From: Herbaspirillum sp. SJZ106
GTDB lineage: Bacteria > Pseudomonadota > Gammaproteobacteria > Burkholderiales > Burkholderiaceae_D
Length of the DNA stretch: 64,000 bases
Direction: 5' to 3'
NCBI RefSeq assembly: GCF_006715495.1
Contig: NZ_VFNI01000001.1
Span: forward strand, 62,001 to 126,000
Below, one piece after another: positions 26,912 through 37,503 of this stretch (positions are counted from its first letter, which is position 1; every line of letters starts with the position of its first letter). Below the pieces are notes generated by a model that was given only the letters and a program-made list of their open reading frames with translations, was not told the origin of the DNA and did not search any database. Both the position numbers and the translations under genes were made by a program.

Positions 26912-27724
26912 GTGAAGATAGCGTTTATTGGTGGCGGCAACATGGCGACCGCCTTGATCGGCGGATTGGTCGGCAAGGTGGCAGAGCCGCAGAATATCCA
27001 CGTGGTGGACCTCAATGCCGATTCGCTGCAGGCGCTGCAGGGCAAGTTCGGCGTCACTACCGCCACCGCCATCGATGGCGCGGTGGCCTCCTGCGACGTG
27101 GTGGTGCTGGCAGTCAAGCCGCAGCAGATCCATGACGTGGTGGCTACCCTGAAACCCTTCATCGGCGCGCAACTGGTGCTGAGCATTGCCGCCGGCATCC
27201 GCATTGCCGACATGTCGCGCTGGCTGGATGGTCACCAGGCCATTGTGCGCGCCATGCCCAACACGCCGGCGCTGATCGGCGGCGGCATCACCGGCGTGGC
27301 GGCCAGGCAGGAAGTGTCGACGTTGCAGCGCGCCCAGGCCGACTCGATTCTCAAGGCGGTCGGCGAAACACTGTGGGTGTCGTCCGAAGAGCAGCTCGAC
27401 GCGGTCACCGCGATTTCCGGCAGCGGCCCGGCCTACGTCTTCTACTTTCTCGAGGCGATGGAAAAGGCGGCTGCCGAACTGGGCCTGTCGCCGGCCGATG
27501 GCATGCAACTGGCCAAGGCCACGTTCGAAGGCGCGACCGAGCTGGCGCGCCGCTCCGACGAACCGGTGGCCACCTTGCGCGAACGCGTAACCTCCAAGGG
27601 CGGTACCACTTACGCCGCGCTGGTGTCGATGGAGCAGGCCGGCGTCAAGGATTCCATCGTCACCGCGCTCAAGGCTGCCGCCGCCCGCAGCAAGGAACTC
27701 GGCGACGAATTCGGCAAGGCCTGA
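26912..27724 (+). CDS. proC: Pyrroline-5-carboxylate reductase
   Basis: A 270-residue enzyme making L-proline from P5C with NAD(P)H. N-terminal Rossmann motif KIAFIGGGNMATALIGG; the family signature is in GSGPAYVFYFLEAMEKAA and the C-terminal region ending VTSKGGTTYAAL. The GTG at 26912 is the start: AAGGAG is five bases upstream and it gives MKIAFIGGG. The stop overlaps the next gene's ATG by one base. Confidence 0.95.
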   Translation: MKIAFIGGGNMATALIGGLVGKVAEPQNIHVVDLNADSLQALQGKFGVTTATAIDGAVASCDVVVLAVKPQQIHDVVATLKPFIGAQLVLSIAAGIRIADMSRWLDGHQAIVRAMPNTPALIGGGITGVAARQEVSTLQRAQADSILKAVGETLWVSSEEQLDAVTAISGSGPAYVFYFLEAMEKAAAELGLSPADGMQLAKATFEGATELARRSDEPVATLRERVTSKGGTTYAALVSMEQAGVKDSIVTALKAAAARSKELGDEFGKA

Positions 27725-28464
27725 TGAAGAGAATTGCAAGCATTATTGCGGCGCTGCCGCTGGCGGGCGCGCTGCTGCTGGCAGGTTGCGCCTCGACCGC
27801 CGACAGCGACGGCTATTACACCGTGCGCCGCGGCGACACCCTCTACAGCATCGGCCGCGACTTCGACCAGAACCCGTCCAACCTGGCCGCCTGGAACCGC
27901 CTGCGCAATCCCAACGACCTGGAAGTCGGCCAGCGCATCCTGGTGAAGCCGCCGACCGGGATTGTGGCGCGTACCGGCGCCGGCCAGACCAGCCGCGGCG
28001 CATCGCCTGCCCCGGCGCGCAAGGCCACGCCGGCCGCCAGGCCCGCGGCCAAAGCGGCGGCCAAGGGCAGCGACGACGATGCGCCGGCGCCAGCCGATGC
28101 CAAGCTTGACTGGATCTGGCCCACGCAGGGCAAGTCGGCGCCCAGCAGCGACAGCTACAAGAAGGGCATCGACATCGCCGGTAACGATGGCCAGGCCGTG
28201 GTGGCCGCCGCCGCCGGCAAGGTGACCTACGCCGGCCACGGCATCCGCGGCTATGGCAACATGGTGATCATCAAGCACACGCCTGCGTTGCTGTCGGTCT
28301 ACGCGCACAACAAGAGCATCGCGGTCAAGGAAGGCCAGATGGTTGCGCGCGGCCAGCAGATCGCCGCGATGGGCAACAGCGACACCAGCAAGGTCAAGCT
28401 GTATTTCGAAATCCGCCGCAACGGCAAGCCGGTCAATGTGATGGCCTTGCTGCCGCCGCGCTGA
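27724..28464 (+). CDS. NlpD-like lipoprotein with LysM and degenerate M23 (LytM) domain
   Basis: A 246-residue outer-envelope lipoprotein. Signal peptide with lipobox LLLAGC (C22), LysM domain about residues 32-77 (YYTVRRGDTLYSIG), Ala/Pro-rich linker about 80-130 and a LytM domain to the end (YKKGIDIAGNDGQAVVAAAA, YAHNKSI, KLYFEIRRNGKPVN). The zinc ligands of active M23 peptidases are missing: HxxxD is KGID and the final HxH is LYF. As in E. coli NlpD, it should activate a cell-wall amidase rather than cut peptidoglycan. TGATG overlap with proC indicates coupling; proC-nlpD adjacency differs from the common surE-pcm-nlpD order. Confidence 0.88.
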   Translation: MKRIASIIAALPLAGALLLAGCASTADSDGYYTVRRGDTLYSIGRDFDQNPSNLAAWNRLRNPNDLEVGQRILVKPPTGIVARTGAGQTSRGASPAPARKATPAARPAAKAAAKGSDDDAPAPADAKLDWIWPTQGKSAPSSDSYKKGIDIAGNDGQAVVAAAAGKVTYAGHGIRGYGNMVIIKHTPALLSVYAHNKSIAVKEGQMVARGQQIAAMGNSDTSKVKLYFEIRRNGKPVNVMALLPPR

Positions 28465-28481
28465 ACCGTTCAGGAATTGTC

Positions 28482-28709
28482 ATGGCCAAGCTTGAAGAGA
28501 TCGTCAGGAAGCAGAAGGCGGGAGCGACCTTTGTCATCAGCGCACAGATGCTGCAGTTGAATCCGCGCGAGTTCGATGCGCTGGCGCAGGTGTGGGACGA
28601 TGATGGCGGGCCCGGTTTCAATGTTGCCGGGACGCCGTTTCGGGTGGTGGTGGATGGGGAGTTTCTGATCAGTCGGGTGACTGTGGTTCGGACTACTGCT
28701 GAAGTGTGA
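28482..28709 (+). CDS. Small hypothetical protein (75 aa)
   Basis: Starts ATG 28482, 17 bp after the NlpD-like gene, with AGGAATTGTC as ribosome region. It is hydrophilic, with an N-terminal helix (MAKLEEIVRKQKAGATFVIS), a DDDGGPGF turn and a C-terminal beta-rich part (FRVVVDGEFLISRVTVVRTT). I recognise no family. No signal or membrane segment. Its last 100 bases shift to G/T-ending codons next to repeat copy B, so the C-terminal end may be eroding. Confidence 0.6.
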   Translation: MAKLEEIVRKQKAGATFVISAQMLQLNPREFDALAQVWDDDGGPGFNVAGTPFRVVVDGEFLISRVTVVRTTAEV

Positions 28710-28754
28710 TGCTTTAATTTACTGCGTCGTATTAGATGTCTGAAGGTACTTAGG

Positions 28755-29052
28755 GGGTAGTCTGGTCTTGCTGCTGGTTGGTGCTCTGGCTTTAGTCTTT
28801 TCTTTCTTCGGTCGGAGGGGAGCGCCGGGGGCGGCCCGGCAGCCGCTTACTTTCTTTGGCCCGCCAAAGAAAGTAAGCAAAGAAAGGTGGCCCCTAAGTG
28901 CCAGCCCCTTCGGGGTTCCCGCCGGAGCGCGGTAAAAAATGGGCGAGGCAGAGTCGCTGCGCTCCGACTGCCTCGCTGATCCATTTTTTACCGCGCTCCG
29001 GCGGCTGGCCCACAAGGGGACAGCGTAACTGCCTCGCCTGCGGCATCGGGAT
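28755..29052 (+). repeat. Dispersed structured repeat, copy B
   Basis: About 298 bp, the cleanest copy. It starts GGGTAGTCTGG, has the 12-bp perfect hairpin at 28849-28874, the CCCCTTCGGGG hairpin, and a long hairpin whose arms 28921-28942 and 28981-29002 are exactly complementary over 22 bases, enclosing the inner stem GCGAGGCAG…CTGCCTCGC. It ends CGCCTGCGGCATCGGG. It occupies most of the 384-bp gap between convergent genes. Confidence 0.92.
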
Positions 29053-29093
29053 TGGTACGGATGTTGTGCGGTCGTCGTTTCGCCGCGCTGTAC

Positions 29094-29753
29094 TCAGTCC
29101 TTGCGCTGCAAGCGGTACACCACCGTATCCAGTTTTTTCAATCCGCGTTCGATGAACTTGGGCTCCTTCTCCAGGATGTCGCGGCGGTCGATTGCCTGCG
29201 CTTCCGTATGAGAGGCGTAAATCTCCAGGACTTCCTTTTCCGGCACCGAGAACGGCGGCCCATCCATTTGTTCCTGGGCGTATTCCAGCGTGATCAGGAT
29301 GCTGCGCGCGCCGGTCGGGAGGCGGCCGTAGACTTGTTCGGCGTAACGCGCGCGCATTTCCGGCGGCAGGGCGATCAGCGCTGCGCGGTCGTAGGCGCCG
29401 GCGCAGTTGGCCAGGGTGGCGTCATCGAGCCTGAAGATGTCGCCGCAGATGATTTCGATGGCGCCGGCCGAGTAATGGGTTCCTTGCGCGGATTCGCGTA
29501 CTTGCGGCGATAGTTGGTTTTCGGCGAAGAATTGTTCGACCGCCAGCTGCGACAGTTCCACGCCCAGCACCTTGTGGCCCTGTTCGGCCAGCCACAGCAT
29601 GTCCAGCGACTTGCCGCATAGCGGCGCCAGCACCGTGCTGCCGGCCGGCAGCGCCAGCGTCGGCCAGTATTTCTGCAGCAGCGGCGTCACGCGCGACTGG
29701 TGAAAATGGGTGCGTCCTTCGCGCCAGCGTTCCAGCCAGAATTCTGCTTCCAT
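29094..29753 (-). CDS. tpm: Thiopurine S-methyltransferase family (TPMT)
   Basis: A 219-residue class I SAM-dependent methyltransferase acting on thiols, selenols or tellurite in bacteria. Begins [20 protein letters not shown], the strong bacterial Tpm signature, then [20 protein letters not shown] for SAM binding and [10 protein letters not shown]. Length equals E. coli-type Tpm (218). It lies between a repeat and ubiA; no operon partner is clear. Confidence 0.94.
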   Translation of the reverse strand: MEAEFWLERWREGRTHFHQSRVTPLLQKYWPTLALPAGSTVLAPLCGKSLDMLWLAEQGHKVLGVELSQLAVEQFFAENQLSPQVRESAQGTHYSAGAIEIICGDIFRLDDATLANCAGAYDRAALIALPPEMRARYAEQVYGRLPTGARSILITLEYAQEQMDGPPFSVPEKEVLEIYASHTEAQAIDRRDILEKEPKFIERGLKKLDTVVYRLQRKD

Positions 29754-29800
29754 CGTGTCTCCTCGTTATCGTCAATCCGTTTGCGTTGTCGTTTGCGTTG

Positions 29801-30655
29801 TCAGCGCAGCAGGTAATCCAGCGCCACGCCGGCGAAGATCGCCGCGCCCAGCCAGTTGTTGTTGTTGAAGGCGGCGAAGCAGCGCATGCGGTCGCGCTCG
29901 CGGATCAGCGTGTAGTGATAGATGGCGAAGCCGCAGGCGGCCAGCATGCCGGCCGAGAACCACAGGCCCAGGCCGTATTGCAGGCCTACCGCCCAGATCA
30001 GGGCCAGGGCGACGGCGTAGCACAGCATCACCGCCAGCACGTCATGGCGGCCGAAGGTGATGGCGGAGGTCTTGATGCCGATCTTGAGGTCGTCGTCGCG
30101 GTCGACCATGGCGTATTCGGTGTCGTAGGCCACCGCCCAGAACACATTGGCGACCAGCAGCACCCAGGCCGCCGGCGGCACGTCGCCGGTCACCGAAGCG
30201 AAGCCCATGGGAATGCCGAAGCCGAAGGCGATGCCCAGGTAAGCCTGCGGGATCGCGAAGAAGCGCTTGAAGTAGGGGTAGGTGGCGGCGATGATGAGCG
30301 CGGCGACCGACAACTGCTTGGTCAGCGCGTTGAGCGGCAGGATCAGCAGGAACGACACCAACGCCAGCACGCCGGCCACCATCAGCGCTTCCCATGACTT
30401 GATCTTGCCGGCGGTCAGCGGGCGTTGCTCGGTGCGTTTCACAAAGCGGTCGAAGTCGCGGTCGGCGTAGTCGTTGATGGCGCAGCCGGCCGAGCGCATC
30501 AGTGCGGTGCCGACCACGTAGATGGCCAGCACGCCCAGCGCAGGAACGCCGCCCGATGCCAGCCACAAGGCGATCAGCGTGGGCCACAGCAGCAGCAGGA
30601 TACCGATGGGTTTGTGTGCGCGCACCAGCAGCGCGTAAAGCTTGAGCCTGTTCAT
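29801..30655 (-). CDS. ubiA: 4-hydroxybenzoate polyprenyltransferase
   Basis: A 284-residue integral membrane enzyme that prenylates 4-hydroxybenzoate in ubiquinone synthesis. Two aspartate-rich sites for Mg-diphosphate are NDYADRDFD and [21 protein letters not shown]-type start ([20 protein letters not shown]) is typical. ATG 30655 gives [10 protein letters not shown] and E. coli-like length; an upstream ATG at 30682 has no ribosome site. Encoded on the minus strand directly upstream of tpm. Confidence 0.95.
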   Translation of the reverse strand: MNRLKLYALLVRAHKPIGILLLLWPTLIALWLASGGVPALGVLAIYVVGTALMRSAGCAINDYADRDFDRFVKRTEQRPLTAGKIKSWEALMVAGVLALVSFLLILPLNALTKQLSVAALIIAATYPYFKRFFAIPQAYLGIAFGFGIPMGFASVTGDVPPAAWVLLVANVFWAVAYDTEYAMVDRDDDLKIGIKTSAITFGRHDVLAVMLCYAVALALIWAVGLQYGLGLWFSAGMLAACGFAIYHYTLIRERDRMRCFAAFNNNNWLGAAIFAGVALDYLLR

Positions 30656-30754
30656 GCCTGGTCCGGAAAAGGAAAGCCGCATTATAAATCGCTGCCGTGG
30701 CGACTGCTTCCGGGCTGAGGGGCTGACGTGCGGCTGACAACGGATTCCCGCCGG

Positions 30755-30797
30755 GCAGAAAATGGTTGGGAAAAATATCTTATTGATCATTTTCTGC
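30755..30797. other. Inverted repeat between ubiA and ugpB
   Basis: 10-bp arms GCAGAAAATG (30755-30764) and CATTTTCTGC (30788-30797) around an AT-rich 23-nt loop in the 249-bp divergent gap. Possibly an operator or the site of the ubiA promoter; no regulator is assigned. Confidence 0.5.
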
Positions 30798-30844
30798 TGC
30801 ATAGCGACATCGGTTTTCTTTGCGCAGCGCCTTGGCTGCCGTTA

Positions 30845-30878
30845 ATGTAACGCGGCTGTCATGGAGCATTGTTAGCAT
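30845..30878 (+). promoter_or_regulatory. Candidate Pho box and -10 element of ugpBAEC
   Basis: ATGTAAC-GCGG-CTGTCAT (30845-30862) has two 7-mers with the 4-bp spacer of PhoB boxes; the second is a perfect half-site. Ten bases further TAGCAT (30873-30878) is a plausible -10, the spacing expected for PhoB-activated promoters. The ugp operon is PhoB-controlled in E. coli. Confidence 0.5.
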
Positions 30879-30904
30879 CAAAACCCCTTTTCTGGAGGTC
30901 TCTG

Positions 30905-32224
30905 ATGAAATTCAAAACACTGGTCGCGGCCGGCTTGCTGGCGACGATCGCCTCTTCCGCCTCTACCGCCTATGCCGCAACCGAAATCTCCTGGTGGCAT
31001 TCGATGACCGGCGCCCTGGGCGAACGCGTCAATGCCCTGGCCGACGACTTCAACAAGAGCCAGTCCGACTACAAGGTGGTTCCGGTCTACAAGGGTACCT
31101 ACGATGAGTCGATGGCTGCCGCCATCGCCGCCTACCGGGCCGGCAATGCGCCCGACATCCTGCAGGTATTCGAGGTCGGCACCGCCACCATGATCTACGC
31201 CCGCGGCGCGGTCAAGCCGGTGTATGAAGTCATGCACCAGGCCGGCGAGAAGTTCGACCAGAATGCCTACGTGCCGGCGGTGGCGGGTTACTACTCCACG
31301 CCCAAGGGCATGATGTCCTTCCCGTTCAATAGCTCCACCACCATCATGTTCTACAACAAGGACATGTTCGCCAAGGCCGGCCTCGATCCCGAGAAGCCGC
31401 CCGTGACCTGGCAGGAGTTCGTCGGCATGGCCGCCAAGATCAAGGCCAGCGGCGCATCGTGCGCATACACCACGACCTGGCAATCCTGGGTGCATTTGGA
31501 ATCGTTTTCAACCTGGCACAACGTCGAGCTGGCATCGAAGAACAATGGCTTCGGCGGCCTCGATGCGCGCCTGAAGATGAATAGCCCGCTGCACGTGCGC
31601 CATATCGAAAACCTGGCGAACTGGGCCAAGCAAGGCTACTTCACCTATGCCGGCCGCAAGGACGAGGCCAACGCCAAGTTCAATGCCGGCGAGTGCGCGA
31701 TGATCACCGGCTCCTCCTCCGCGTATGCCGATATTCGCAAGAACGCCAAGTTCAAGTTCGGCGTGGCTGCGCTGCCGTACTACAACGACGTGCCGGGCGC
31801 GCCGCAGAACACCGTCATCGGCGGCGCCTCGCTGTGGGTGATGGGCGGCAAGAAGGCGGATGAGTACAAGGGCGTGGCCAAGTTCTTCACCTACCTCTCC
31901 AAGCCGGAAGTGGCTGCCAAGTGGCACCAGGACACCGGTTACCTGCCGGTCACCAAGGCCGCCTACGAGCTGACCAAGCAGGCCGGTTTCTATGAACGCA
32001 ACCCCGGCACCGATGTCGCGGCCAGGCAGATGATCGTCAAAACCACCGAGAAGTCGCGCGGCCTGCGCCTGGGCAATTACGCGCAGATCCGCACCGTGTT
32101 CGACGAGGAACTGGAAAACGTCTGGAGCGGCAAGAAGACCCCGAAGGACGCGCTGGACTCGGCCGTCAAGCGCGGCGACGAATTGCTGACGCGCTTCGAG
32201 CGGGCCAACAAGGGCAACCAGTAA
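30905..32224 (+). CDS. ugpB: sn-Glycerol-3-phosphate ABC transporter, binding protein
   Basis: A 439-residue periplasmic binding protein for glycerol-3-phosphate and its diesters. A Sec signal peptide (MKFKTLVAAGLLATIASSAS…AYA) is followed by ATEISWWHSMTGALGERVN, characteristic of UgpB, and later FPFNSSTTIMFYNKDMF and GASLWVMGGKK. GGAGG precedes ATG 30905. First gene of ugpBAEC; the glycerophosphodiesterase ugpQ is absent here. Confidence 0.95.
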   Translation: MKFKTLVAAGLLATIASSASTAYAATEISWWHSMTGALGERVNALADDFNKSQSDYKVVPVYKGTYDESMAAAIAAYRAGNAPDILQVFEVGTATMIYARGAVKPVYEVMHQAGEKFDQNAYVPAVAGYYSTPKGMMSFPFNSSTTIMFYNKDMFAKAGLDPEKPPVTWQEFVGMAAKIKASGASCAYTTTWQSWVHLESFSTWHNVELASKNNGFGGLDARLKMNSPLHVRHIENLANWAKQGYFTYAGRKDEANAKFNAGECAMITGSSSAYADIRKNAKFKFGVAALPYYNDVPGAPQNTVIGGASLWVMGGKKADEYKGVAKFFTYLSKPEVAAKWHQDTGYLPVTKAAYELTKQAGFYERNPGTDVAARQMIVKTTEKSRGLRLGNYAQIRTVFDEELENVWSGKKTPKDALDSAVKRGDELLTRFERANKGNQ

Positions 32225-32240
32225 TACCGGCGTTGATTGC

Positions 32241-32282
32241 GCCGCCGGCCGCGCTGCCCATCGCGCACGCGCGGCCGGCGGC
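32241..32282 (+). other. 14-bp intercistronic stem-loop between ugpB and ugpA
   Basis: Perfect GC-only stem: GCCGCCGGCCGCGC (32241-32254) pairs with 32269-32282 around a 14-nt loop, without a T-tract. Such structures after binding-protein genes stabilise the upstream mRNA and raise its yield relative to the permeases, as known for malE. Confidence 0.7.
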
Positions 32283-32358
32283 ATCGCCCGTTCCGATGGG
32301 AGGGCGCGGCGCCGCCGGTTTGCGCTTTCCTGAACCTTTTTTCCTGGCCTGAACCAAC

Positions 32359-33243
32359 GTGGAAAAACGCGCGCGATTCAAATCCAAGTGGCTGCCGTAT
32401 CTGCTGGTCGCACCGCAGATCCTGGTCACCTTGCTGTTCTTCTTCTGGCCGGCGCTGCAGGCGCTGTACCAGTCCGTTCTCTTGCAGGACGCCTTCGGCG
32501 GCTATTCCGAATTCGTCTGGCTGGACAACTTCGCCGCCCTGTTCGGCGACCCGACCTATCTCGAATCCTTCCGCACCACGGCGGTATTTTCCCTGCTGGT
32601 GGCGTTTTTCGGCATGACGCTGTCGCTGTTGCTGGCGGTCTTCGCCGACCGCGTCACCCGCGGCGCGTCGATCTATAAAACCTTCCTGATCTGGCCCTAT
32701 GCGGTGTCGCCGGTGGTGGTGGGGGTGCTGTGGATGTTCCTGCTGAGTCCTTCGCTGGGCGTGTTGTCGCACCTGCTGGGGCGGCTCGGCATCGGCTGGG
32801 ACTATATGATCAACGGCCGCCACGCGATGATCCTGATCGTGATCGCCGCCGTGTGGAAGCAGATCAGCTACAACTTCCTGTTCTTCCTGGCCGGCCTCCA
32901 GTCGATCCCCAAGTCGCTCATCGAAGCGGCCGCTATCGATGGCGCCGGCCCGGTCAAGCGCTTCTTCACCATCGTGTTCCCGCTGATCTCGCCGACCACG
33001 TTCTTCCTGCTGGTGGTCAATGTGGTTTACGCCTTTTTCGACACCTTCGCCATCGTCGAAGCCACCACCCGCGGCGGCCCCGGCAAGGACACCGAGATCC
33101 TGGTCTACAAGGTGTTCTCGGACGGCTTCAAGGGCGGCGACCTGGGCAGCGCGGCGGCGCAGTCGGTGGTGCTCATGGCGGTGGTGATCCTGCTGACCGT
33201 GGTGCAGTTCAAATACGTTGAAAAGAAGGTCCAATACACATGA
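32359..33243 (+). CDS. ugpA: sn-Glycerol-3-phosphate ABC transporter permease UgpA
   Basis: A 294-residue inner-membrane permease with six predicted membrane segments. N-terminus [20 protein letters not shown] closely resembles E. coli UgpA; the EAA loop is [25 protein letters not shown]. It starts with GTG at 32359 and its TGA overlaps ugpE (ATGA, 33240-33243). Confidence 0.95.
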   Translation: MEKRARFKSKWLPYLLVAPQILVTLLFFFWPALQALYQSVLLQDAFGGYSEFVWLDNFAALFGDPTYLESFRTTAVFSLLVAFFGMTLSLLLAVFADRVTRGASIYKTFLIWPYAVSPVVVGVLWMFLLSPSLGVLSHLLGRLGIGWDYMINGRHAMILIVIAAVWKQISYNFLFFLAGLQSIPKSLIEAAAIDGAGPVKRFFTIVFPLISPTTFFLLVVNVVYAFFDTFAIVEATTRGGPGKDTEILVYKVFSDGFKGGDLGSAAAQSVVLMAVVILLTVVQFKYVEKKVQYT

Positions 33244-34091
33244 TCGAGAGACGGCCAATCCTGGACGCGGTGAGCCACCTGGTGCTGATCCTGGGCGTGC
33301 TGGCGGTGGTGTTTCCGCTCTATGTCGCCTTCGTCGCCAGCACCCAGACCGCCGAGCAGTCGGCCATGTCGCCGATTTCGCTGGTGCCCGGCGGCGAGCT
33401 GCTCAACAACTACGGCACCGTGCTGTTCAAGGGCGCCTCCGGCCAGGTCATCGCGCCGCCGGTGATCAACATGCTGTGGGTCAGCCTGGTGACGGCGCTG
33501 GTGATCGCCGTGGGCAAGATCGCCATCTCCATGCTGTCGGCGTTCGCCATCGTGTATTTCCGTTTCCCCGGGCGCAACCTGTTCTTCTGGATGATTTTCG
33601 TCACGTTGATGCTGCCGGTGGAAGTGCGCATCACGCCGACCTACCAGGTGGTGTCCGACTTCGGCATGTTGAACAGCTACGCCGGCCTGACGGTGCCGCT
33701 GATCGCCTCGGCCACCGCCACTTTCCTGTTCCGCCAGTTCTTCCTGACCGTGCCCGACGAGCTGGCCGAGGCCGCCCGCATCGACGGCGCCGGGCCGCTG
33801 CGCTTCCTCAAGGACGTGTTGTGGCCGCTGTCGCGCACCAACGTGATCGCGCTGTTCGTGATCATGTTCATCTACGGCTGGAACCAGTACCTGTGGCCGC
33901 TGATGATCGCCACGCAACAGGACATGTACCCGATCGGCATCGGCATCAAGACCCTGATCTCCGGCGGCGATTCGGCCGTCGAGTGGAACATGGTGATGGC
34001 CACCATGATGCTGGCCATGCTGCCGCCCGGGCTGATCGTGGTGGTGATGCAGAAATGGTTCGTCAAGGGCCTGGTCGATTCCGAGAAATAA
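33240..34091 (+). CDS. ugpE: sn-Glycerol-3-phosphate ABC transporter permease UgpE
   Basis: A 283-residue partner permease. Begins [19 protein letters not shown] as in UgpE; EAA loop [24 protein letters not shown]; ends [10 protein letters not shown]. Translationally coupled to ugpA. Confidence 0.95.
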   Translation: MIERRPILDAVSHLVLILGVLAVVFPLYVAFVASTQTAEQSAMSPISLVPGGELLNNYGTVLFKGASGQVIAPPVINMLWVSLVTALVIAVGKIAISMLSAFAIVYFRFPGRNLFFWMIFVTLMLPVEVRITPTYQVVSDFGMLNSYAGLTVPLIASATATFLFRQFFLTVPDELAEAARIDGAGPLRFLKDVLWPLSRTNVIALFVIMFIYGWNQYLWPLMIATQQDMYPIGIGIKTLISGGDSAVEWNMVMATMMLAMLPPGLIVVVMQKWFVKGLVDSEK

Positions 34092-34108
34092 TCCTACGCA
34101 GGGCGAAT

Positions 34109-35197
<1,089 letters not shown>

Positions 35198-35345
35198 GCG
35201 CGCCGCGGGAGACGAAAAGCAAGCATGCCGTCCGTTCTGTTGAGAACTGGACGGTAGTTTTCCCTGCAGGCGGCAATCGGGCGCGAAAAAGGAATCCGGT
35301 CGGACCGTGTGGCTGGCCCAGGCCGAAGCGGCGGTGGGGGGAGTA

Positions 35346-36293
35346 TCAGCCCGCGGCCAACTCCGTCTCGTGCAGCATATCCACGCCGCCGAGGTTGCAG
35401 GCGAACACCGCCTTTTGCACGGCGTCGATCGCCGCCTGGCGGGTGAAGCTCTTGCGCCAGGCGATCACCACGCGGCGCGACGGCGCCGGCGCGATGAAGG
35501 GCACGTAGCGCACCATGCCGTCGCGCGCGTTGAGGTCGGAAATAGAGGCCTTGGGCAACACGGTGATGCCGATGCCCGACGACACCATGTGGCGGATGGT
35601 TTCCAGCGAAGAACCCTCGAAGGTGCGGGCGATGCCGTCGCCGCTGGTCGAGAAGCGCGACATCTCGGGGCAGACTTCCAGCACCTGGTCGCGGAAGCAA
35701 TGGCCGTTGCCCAGCAACAGCATGGTTTCGCTCTTGAGGTCGCGGGCGTCGATGGCCTTGCGGTCGGCCCATTTGTGGTGGCGCGGCAGGGCCACCACGA
35801 ATTCCTCGTCGTACAGCGGCAGCACGTTCAGGCCGTGGTCGGGGAAGGGCAGGGCCATGATGGCCGCATCCAGTTCGCCCTGGCGCAGCAGCTCGATCAG
35901 GCGGGTGGTGAAATTCTCCTGCAGGATCAGCGGCATCTGCGGCACGGTCTCGATCATGGTCTTGACCAGCGAGGGCAGCAGGTAGGGGCCGATGGTATAG
36001 ATGATGCCCAGGCGCAGCGGGCCCGACAGCGGGTCCTTGTTCTGGTTGGCGATTTCCTTGATGGCCGCGGTCTGTTCCAGCACCCGCTCGGCCTGCGCCA
36101 CGATCTGCGCGCCCAGCGGCGTGACCGATACCTCGGTGCCGCCGCGTTCGAAGATCACCACGCCCAGTTCGTCTTCCAGCTTCTTGATGGCGACCGACAG
36201 CGTGGGCTGGGCCACGAAACAGGCTTCCGCCGCATGGCCGAAGTGCTTTTCGCGGGCGACCGCCACGATGTATTTGAGTTCTGTGAGTGTCAT
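35346..36293 (-). CDS. oxyR: Hydrogen peroxide sensor/regulator OxyR
   Basis: A 315-residue LysR-family regulator. HTH in MTLTELKYIVAVAREKHFGH…QPTLSVAIKKLE. The redox pair falls at C199 and C208 in GHCFRDQVLEVC, the exact positions of E. coli OxyR, so peroxide activates it by forming this disulfide. It is divergent from ppk2. The upstream region has ATAG (36298) and CTAT (36322) half-site-like words that could be an autoregulatory OxyR box. Confidence 0.95.
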   Translation of the reverse strand: MTLTELKYIVAVAREKHFGHAAEACFVAQPTLSVAIKKLEDELGVVIFERGGTEVSVTPLGAQIVAQAERVLEQTAAIKEIANQNKDPLSGPLRLGIIYTIGPYLLPSLVKTMIETVPQMPLILQENFTTRLIELLRQGELDAAIMALPFPDHGLNVLPLYDEEFVVALPRHHKWADRKAIDARDLKSETMLLLGNGHCFRDQVLEVCPEMSRFSTSGDGIARTFEGSSLETIRHMVSSGIGITVLPKASISDLNARDGMVRYVPFIAPAPSRRVVIAWRKSFTRQAAIDAVQKAVFACNLGGVDMLHETELAAG

Positions 36294-36436
36294 GCTGATA
36301 GGCTAAATCCGATTTCAAGGACTATAGCGTATTTTTGAACCGGAGGTTCCGCGCCGCATCAGGCGACGTGCAGGCGGCGCCTGCGGGCGCTGTCACGGCT
36401 TGGTCATAATCGGCAGGTATGTTGTCACGCACTTTA

Positions 36437-36458
36437 CGGCGGACGGAAACGTCCGCCG
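36437..36458 (+). other. Hairpin with GAAA tetraloop in the ppk2 leader
   Basis: 9-bp perfect stem CGGCGGACG/CGTCCGCCG closed by the stable loop GAAA, ending 30 bp before the ppk2 ATG. It could shape mRNA stability; no terminator T-tract. Confidence 0.6.
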
Positions 36459-36488
36459 ATCATCGTTAATCTTGCTCAAAGGGAAACA

Positions 36489-37400
36489 ATGGACAACGAA
36501 GAACTGGTCAAGCGCATTCACCGCGAACTGGCCGACAGCTATGACGAAGAGATGGAGCTGGAAATCGAAGACCGCACCGTCGACCCGGTAACCGGCGAGA
36601 TTTCCAGCGCGCATGGCGACATCGAGAAGGATTATCGCCGCCGCTACTTCCGCGAACTGTTCCGCCTGCAGGGCGAGCTGGTCAAGCTGCAGGACTGGGT
36701 GGTGAAGACCGGGCACAAGGTGGTGATCGTGTTCGAAGGCCGCGACGCGGCCGGCAAGGGCGGCGTGATCAAGCGCATCACCCAGCGCCTCAACCCGCGG
36801 GTGGCGCGGGTGGCGGCGCTGCCCGCGCCCAACGACCGCGAGCGCACGCAATGGTATTTCCAGCGCTATGTATCGCACCTGCCGGCCGCCGGCGAGATCG
36901 TGCTGTTCGACCGCAGCTGGTACAACCGCGCCGGCGTCGAGCGCGTCATGGGCTTTTGCAACGACGAGCAGTACGAGGAATTCTTCCGTTCGGTGCCGGA
37001 GTTCGAGCGCATGCTCACGCGCGCCGGCATCCAGGTGATCAAGTACTGGTTTTCCATTACCGACGAGGAACAGCACCTGCGCTTCCTCTCCCGCATCCAC
37101 GACCCATTGAAGCAATGGAAGCTCAGCCCGATGGACCTGGAGTCGCGCCGCCGCTGGGAGGAATACACCAAGGCCAAGGAAGTGATGCTGGAACGCACCC
37201 ACATCCCCGAGGCGCCGTGGTGGGTGGTGCAGGCGGTGGACAAGAAGAAGGCGCGCCTGAACTGTATCCAGCACCTGCTGCAGCAGATGCCTTACCAGGA
37301 AGTGCCGCATGTCCCGGTGGTCCTGCCGGAGCGCGAGCGCCATGAAGACTACGAACGCCATCCGGTGCCGGACAACATGATCGTGCCCGAGTATTACTGA
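36489..37400 (+). CDS. ppk2: Polyphosphate kinase 2 (PPK2 family, class I)
   Basis: A 303-residue cytosolic kinase using polyphosphate to phosphorylate nucleoside diphosphates. Walker A GRDAAGKGG (84-92), Walker B DRSWYNRAGVERVM starting at D141 and the lid region SRIHDPLKQWKLSPMD. One-domain length fits class I. ATG 36489 follows AAAGGGAAAC. Neighbour of oxyR on the opposite strand, so a stress link is possible but unproven. Confidence 0.93.
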   Translation: MDNEELVKRIHRELADSYDEEMELEIEDRTVDPVTGEISSAHGDIEKDYRRRYFRELFRLQGELVKLQDWVVKTGHKVVIVFEGRDAAGKGGVIKRITQRLNPRVARVAALPAPNDRERTQWYFQRYVSHLPAAGEIVLFDRSWYNRAGVERVMGFCNDEQYEEFFRSVPEFERMLTRAGIQVIKYWFSITDEEQHLRFLSRIHDPLKQWKLSPMDLESRRRWEEYTKAKEVMLERTHIPEAPWWVVQAVDKKKARLNCIQHLLQQMPYQEVPHVPVVLPERERHEDYERHPVPDNMIVPEYY

Positions 37401-37439
37401 GCACTGCCTGGCGGGCATTGTCGACCGCGGCAGAAATGA

Positions 37440-37470
37440 AAATGGCCGGTGCATCGCACCGGTCATTTGT
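37440..37470. terminator. Terminator between ppk2 and a hypothetical gene
   Basis: 13-bp stem with one G-T pair (37440-37452 with 37456-37468, core CCGGTGC/GCACCGG) flanked by A- and T-rich ends, between convergent genes. Confidence 0.7.
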
Positions 37471-37503
37471 GTCTGTGAGGTAGTGAGGCTGAAGGAAAAC
37501 GGA

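Noticed and set aside
30656-30682. Longer UbiA start at ATG 30682
   Set aside because: No ribosome site and extra residues not seen in UbiA; ATG 30655 gives the family length.
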